DNA of 33,843 bases from an uncultured SAR86 cluster bacterium (lineage in GTDB: Bacteria > Pseudomonadota > Gammaproteobacteria > Magnimaribacterales > AG-339-G14): positions 1 through 33,843 of the forward strand of contig CACNYO010000012.1 of assembly GCA_902624765.1 (NCBI GenBank). Direction: 5' to 3'. The number at the start of each line of letters is the position of its first letter. The stretch's first letter is position 1. Below, piece by piece: positions 31,146 to 33,843 of the stretch. Made by a program: the position numbers and the translations under genes. The notes under the pieces were generated by a model. That model was given only the letters and a program-made list of their open reading frames with translations, was not told the origin of the DNA and did not search any database.

Positions 31146-32500
31146 TAGTCCATCTCCTCTATGGCTTTCATGATGGACATGGCTTTATTCAATGATTCTT
31201 GATACTCACTCTCTGGGTCAGAATCATAAACAATACCTCCTCCAGCCCTTACAGTAAGATTTTTTCCTTGTATGACTGCTGTTCTGATTGCAATTGCGAC
31301 ATCCATGTTTCCAGTCCAAGATAAATAACCTACCGCTCCTCCATAAACTCCCCTCCTATCAGGTTCAAGCTCATCTATTATTTCCATAGCCCTTATTTTT
31401 GGAGCACCAGATAATGTGCCTGCTGGAAAAGTTGCTTTTAAGACATCGATAGATGTGAGTCCTTTTTTTATTTTCCCTACAACATTTGATACAAGATGCA
31501 TGACGTGTGAATATTTCTCTATTTTCATCTCCTCTGTTGTAATTACGCTGCCGATCTCGGCTATCCTCCCAACATCGTTTCTTCCGAGATCAATGAGCAT
31601 AAGGTGCTCAGCTATTTCTTTCGGATCACTTTTCAACTTGTCAGCCAACTCTTGATCTTCTTTGCTATTTTTTCCCCTTTTTACAGTGCCAGCAATTGGT
31701 CTCACTGTAACCTCTTCTTTTTGAAGTCTTACTAAAATTTCTGGAGAGGCTCCTACAATATGTAAATCATCAATTTTCATCAGATACATATAAGGAGAAG
31801 GATTAAGCTTTCGCAAAGATCTATATAAATCAATTGGAGATCCTTCAAATTTTGTGGAAAATTCTTGCCCGTAAACAACCTGCATCACATCTCCTTCAAC
31901 GATATAATTTTTTATCTTTTTTATAGCGTCAAGATAATCTTCTTTTTTGACGGACGATTTGAAATTTATTGCTCCTTTTTTGAATGATTTTTGAGAGGGT
32001 AAAGGTTCAAGAATTTTTTTATGAATATGTTCAATCCTTTCGTGACATTCATTTCTTGAATCTTCATTACCATGAACGACAATAAAAAGAGATTTTTTTA
32101 GATTATCGTAAATTATAACTTCATCGGAAATCATTAGAGATATATCTGGATAATTCAGTTTTTCTTTAGATGAATTTTCTAGCTTTTTTTCTATATGCCT
32201 TATAGTTTCATAACTAAAGTAACCTACTAAACCTCCGTGAAAATCCGGCAAATCAGGAACTGATTTAGATTTACTTTCTTTAAGGAAATTCTCTATATCT
32301 TTCAATGGATTTTTAGAAAGTTCTATTTTCTTATCAGTAGGTAAGCCAATTATTGAATACCTAGCCCATTTTTCTCCGCCTTCAACTGATTCAAATAAGT
32401 AAGAATTTCTATCGTCCATGAATTTGAGATAGATGCTAAGCGGAGTTTCTAGGTCTCCAGAAATCTCCTTAAAAAAAGGAATTTTAGTACCGCTTTCCAT
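31145..32500 (-). CDS. trpE: Anthranilate synthase component I TrpE
   Basis: Converts chorismate to anthranilate using ammonia from TrpG. N-terminal ETPLSIYLKFMDDRNSYLFE and GEKWARYSIIGLP resemble Pseudomonas TrpE. The chorismate-binding domain has LVRLQKEEVTVRPIAGTVKR, LIDLGRNDVGRIAEIG, FPAGTLSGAPKIRAMEII and VRAGGGIVYDSDPESEYQE. The start is uncertain. The track uses a TTG at 32539 with no Shine-Dalgarno sequence; a TTG at 32515 follows GAGGAG by 6 nt; the ATG at 32500 has GGAAG upstream and is given here (451 aa). All three overlap the DUF192 gene end. No leader peptide or attenuator is visible. Confidence 0.95.
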   Translation of the reverse strand: MESGTKIPFFKEISGDLETPLSIYLKFMDDRNSYLFESVEGGEKWARYSIIGLPTDKKIELSKNPLKDIENFLKESKSKSVPDLPDFHGGLVGYFSYETIRHIEKKLENSSKEKLNYPDISLMISDEVIIYDNLKKSLFIVVHGNEDSRNECHERIEHIHKKILEPLPSQKSFKKGAINFKSSVKKEDYLDAIKKIKNYIVEGDVMQVVYGQEFSTKFEGSPIDLYRSLRKLNPSPYMYLMKIDDLHIVGASPEILVRLQKEEVTVRPIAGTVKRGKNSKEDQELADKLKSDPKEIAEHLMLIDLGRNDVGRIAEIGSVITTEEMKIEKYSHVMHLVSNVVGKIKKGLTSIDVLKATFPAGTLSGAPKIRAMEIIDELEPDRRGVYGGAVGYLSWTGNMDVAIAIRTAVIQGKNLTVRAGGGIVYDSDPESEYQESLNKAMSIMKAIEEMD

Positions 32501-32891
32501 ATTTTCGACTTCCAATAAGTTCTCCTCTGTTTGCCTCAACTACAAGCTTAGCCCTGTGACAAATACTTTTTTCTGAAAATGGAATTCCTTTTTCAATTAT
32601 TTCAGAATTCGATCCAATGAATTTGATATCAAGAGGAATTGAAGTATTTTTCATCCAGAAACATTTGGTTGATAAATTTTGAAAGTGGAATTTAACAATA
32701 TGATTAGGAGGCAGGTGATCAACATACATCAGTCCCTTCCTTCGATCAGATGGTTTATACAAGTGTTTAACGCAATACTCACCATGTTCTTTGATATAAC
32801 CTTCTGCGCATGAATTATATAAATTTTCTTCAGCACCGGCATGCAAGCTAAAAAAACTAACTAAAATTATTCTTAAGATTTTTGATTGCAT
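32484..32891 (-). CDS. DUF192-family exported protein
   Basis: Small protein of the DUF192/UPF0127 family, biochemical function unknown. The hallmark is CFWMKNTSIPLDIKFIG in the middle, preceded by RRKGLMYVDHLPPNH and followed by a C-terminal segment ending VVEANRGELIGSRKYGKRY, in line with the family. The track start at 32933 is unlikely. Met15 of that ORF (32891) opens MQSKILRIILVSFFSLHAGA, a signal peptide, giving a 135-aa exported protein. It then overlaps the rpe 3' end by 35 bp and the trpE 5' end by at least 17 bp. Two Cys in the N-terminal mature part (CAEGY, YCVKHL) could form a disulfide. Confidence 0.83.
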   Translation of the reverse strand: MQSKILRIILVSFFSLHAGAEENLYNSCAEGYIKEHGEYCVKHLYKPSDRRKGLMYVDHLPPNHIVKFHFQNLSTKCFWMKNTSIPLDIKFIGSNSEIIEKGIPFSEKSICHRAKLVVEANRGELIGSRKYGKRY

Positions 32892-33531
32892 CAAAATAAT
32901 TAGGCTTATTAAAAATCGCTGATCCAGCCACAAAAGTATCAGCGCCTGATTTAGAAATCTCTCCTATGTTTTCTTCCTTGACTCCACCGTCAATTTCTAA
33001 TCTTATTTTAAGATTTGAACTATCAATAATTTCTCTCATTTTTTTAATTTTATTCATAACTTCAGGAATGAATTCTTGGCCTCCAAACCCCGGAAAAACG
33101 CTCATTAATAAAACCATGTATATGTCATTCAAATATGGCTGGAGAACATCAAGTGAAACATCAGGATTTATTACCAAACCGGGTTTGCACCCTAAGTCAG
33201 AAATTAAATTTAGAGACTTCTCAGGATCTTTTGAAGCTTCTGGATGAAAAGTAATCGATGTTGCTCCTGAATCTGCGAACATTTTAATCAAATCATCAAC
33301 AGGGTTGGCCATTAAGTGGACATCTACCGGACATTTAACCCCATTATCTCGAAGTGATTTACAGACCATGGGGCCTATAGTTAAATTTGGAACAAAATGG
33401 TTATCCATCACATCAAAATGAATCCATTCAGCGCCTGCTTCTAATACAGATTCAACCTCTTTACCCAAATTTGCAAAGTCAGCAGATAGAATCGAGGGAG
33501 CAATTATGTTTTTCTGTTTACCCACAGACAA
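32857..33531 (-). CDS. rpe: Ribulose-phosphate 3-epimerase Rpe
   Basis: Interconverts ribulose-5-phosphate and xylulose-5-phosphate in the pentose phosphate pathway. The 224-aa TIM-barrel has IIAPSILSADFANLGKEVE, WIHFDVMDNHFVPNLTIGP (metal His and Asp), VDVHLMANPVDDLI, VLLMSVFPGFGGQEFIP, and LEIDGGVKEENI. The start is a TTG at 33531; a GTG two codons downstream is an alternative, and neither has a clear Shine-Dalgarno sequence. It lies 3 bp after the murU fragment. gph, often next to rpe and trpE in gammaproteobacteria, is absent here. Confidence 0.96.
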   Translation of the reverse strand: MSVGKQKNIIAPSILSADFANLGKEVESVLEAGAEWIHFDVMDNHFVPNLTIGPMVCKSLRDNGVKCPVDVHLMANPVDDLIKMFADSGATSITFHPEASKDPEKSLNLISDLGCKPGLVINPDVSLDVLQPYLNDIYMVLLMSVFPGFGGQEFIPEVMNKIKKMREIIDSSNLKIRLEIDGGVKEENIGEISKSGADTFVAGSAIFNKPNYFDAIKNLKNNFS

Positions 33532-33534
33532 ATT

Positions 33535-33843
33535 TTACACAAAATCAAGATCTTCTTTTGTATTAATATTCTTTAAAACGCCCTTATAAATTTCTGCAGA
33601 AACTTTCTTTTCCTTAACTGAAGGCAGAATAATATCTTTCCAAAACTCTTTGTGTTGATTAGTTCTATCTGCCAGTAAGACTGGATTAATTGTAGCAATT
33701 CCTCCGTAGTTAAAATCATTTCCCTCTATAACTATTCCTTCTTCTATTGAAAAATCTCCCTTTAATCCATCATTTTTAACTGATACCAAATGCGCTCCAT
33801 TCACTTTATTGTTCAGACTTTCTAAAGGATATTCTGTGTATAA
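33535..33843 (-). CDS. murU: MurU-like nucleotidyltransferase, C-terminal part (runs off right edge)
   Basis: The track lists an 89-aa ORF starting at a GTG, but the frame stays open 13 codons further to the window edge (...LYTEYPLESLNNK before the GTG), so this is the 3' end of a longer gene. NGAHLVSVKNDGLKGDFSI matches the AHLVLVPNPxHxxGDF block of MurU-type sugar-phosphate nucleotidyltransferases. FNYGGIATINPVLLAD, LPSVKEKKVSAEIYKGV and NINTKEDLDFV match their C-terminal FSGIxVxxPELF, LLRxAxxxGxVxGExYxG and DVGTxERL pattern. MurU makes UDP-MurNAc from MurNAc-1-phosphate in cell-wall recycling. The N-terminal nucleotide-binding motif is outside the window, so a related NTP-transferase cannot be excluded. 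Confidence 0.78.
   Translation of the reverse strand, partial: LYTEYPLESLNNKVNGAHLVSVKNDGLKGDFSIEEGIVIEGNDFNYGGIATINPVLLADRTNQHKEFWKDIILPSVKEKKVSAEIYKGVLKNINTKEDLDFV

Overview
This is AT-rich DNA (by eye about one third G+C, not computed) from the chromosome of a streamlined marine-type gammaproteobacterium. The gammaproteobacterial assignment rests on Fis beside purH-purD, an E. coli-type flavodoxin HemG, a Pseudomonas-like HemB, GshB, RpoD with the gamma-type acidic N-terminus, and two TonB-dependent receptors. A SAR86-like lineage fits the low G+C, tight packing and receptor content, but this is inference without a marker-gene tree. No rRNA, CRISPR array, insertion sequence or prophage was seen.

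Layout. (1) 1-2632: the start of thiC runs off the left edge, divergent from tolC-mutM. (2) 2629-8973, minus strand: hemCD-hemB-hemE-hemH-hemF-hemG-coaD, with gaps of 2-30 bp or short overlaps. Divergent from it at 9089 is hemA, encoding 5-aminolevulinate synthase (ALAS). Together these cover all eight steps from glycine and succinyl-CoA to protoheme, with HemC and HemD fused. (3) 10332-13724: an FTR1-type iron permease, a 306-bp gap full of inverted repeats, and a Fiu-like siderophore receptor behind a promoter covered by two Fur operators. (4) 13842-18531: a second TonB receptor with its own promoter and a strong terminator, then two divergent short-chain dehydrogenases, one lacking the catalytic Tyr and Lys. 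(5) 18575-19482: a small basic ORF, a CAU-anticodon tRNA and a MarC protein. (6) 19485-25133, minus strand: rsmE-gshB-ruvX-dnaG-rpoD, with rpoD having its own promoter. (7) 25180-27532 and on to 28804: histidine phosphatase-fis-purH-purD, with purH split by a frameshift in a run of eight T. (8) 28765-33843, minus strand: murU (partial)-rpe-DUF192-trpE-trpG-trpD-trpC, converging on purD with a 40-bp overlap.

How the genes work together. The centre of the window reads as an iron-to-heme locus: Fur-controlled outer-membrane siderophore uptake, an inner-membrane iron permease, and one cluster for the whole heme pathway. It uses the Shemin (C4) entry enzyme, where gammaproteobacteria normally use glutamyl-tRNA reductase. 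This is the most notable feature of the window. The flanking regions are housekeeping: DNA repair, CoA and thiamine synthesis, replication and transcription initiation, purines, tryptophan and cell-wall recycling.

Several track starts were moved. Both TonB receptors, the DUF192 protein, TolC, HemG and TrpE are given at internal starts supported by signal peptides, promoters, Shine-Dalgarno sequences or stop/start overlaps.
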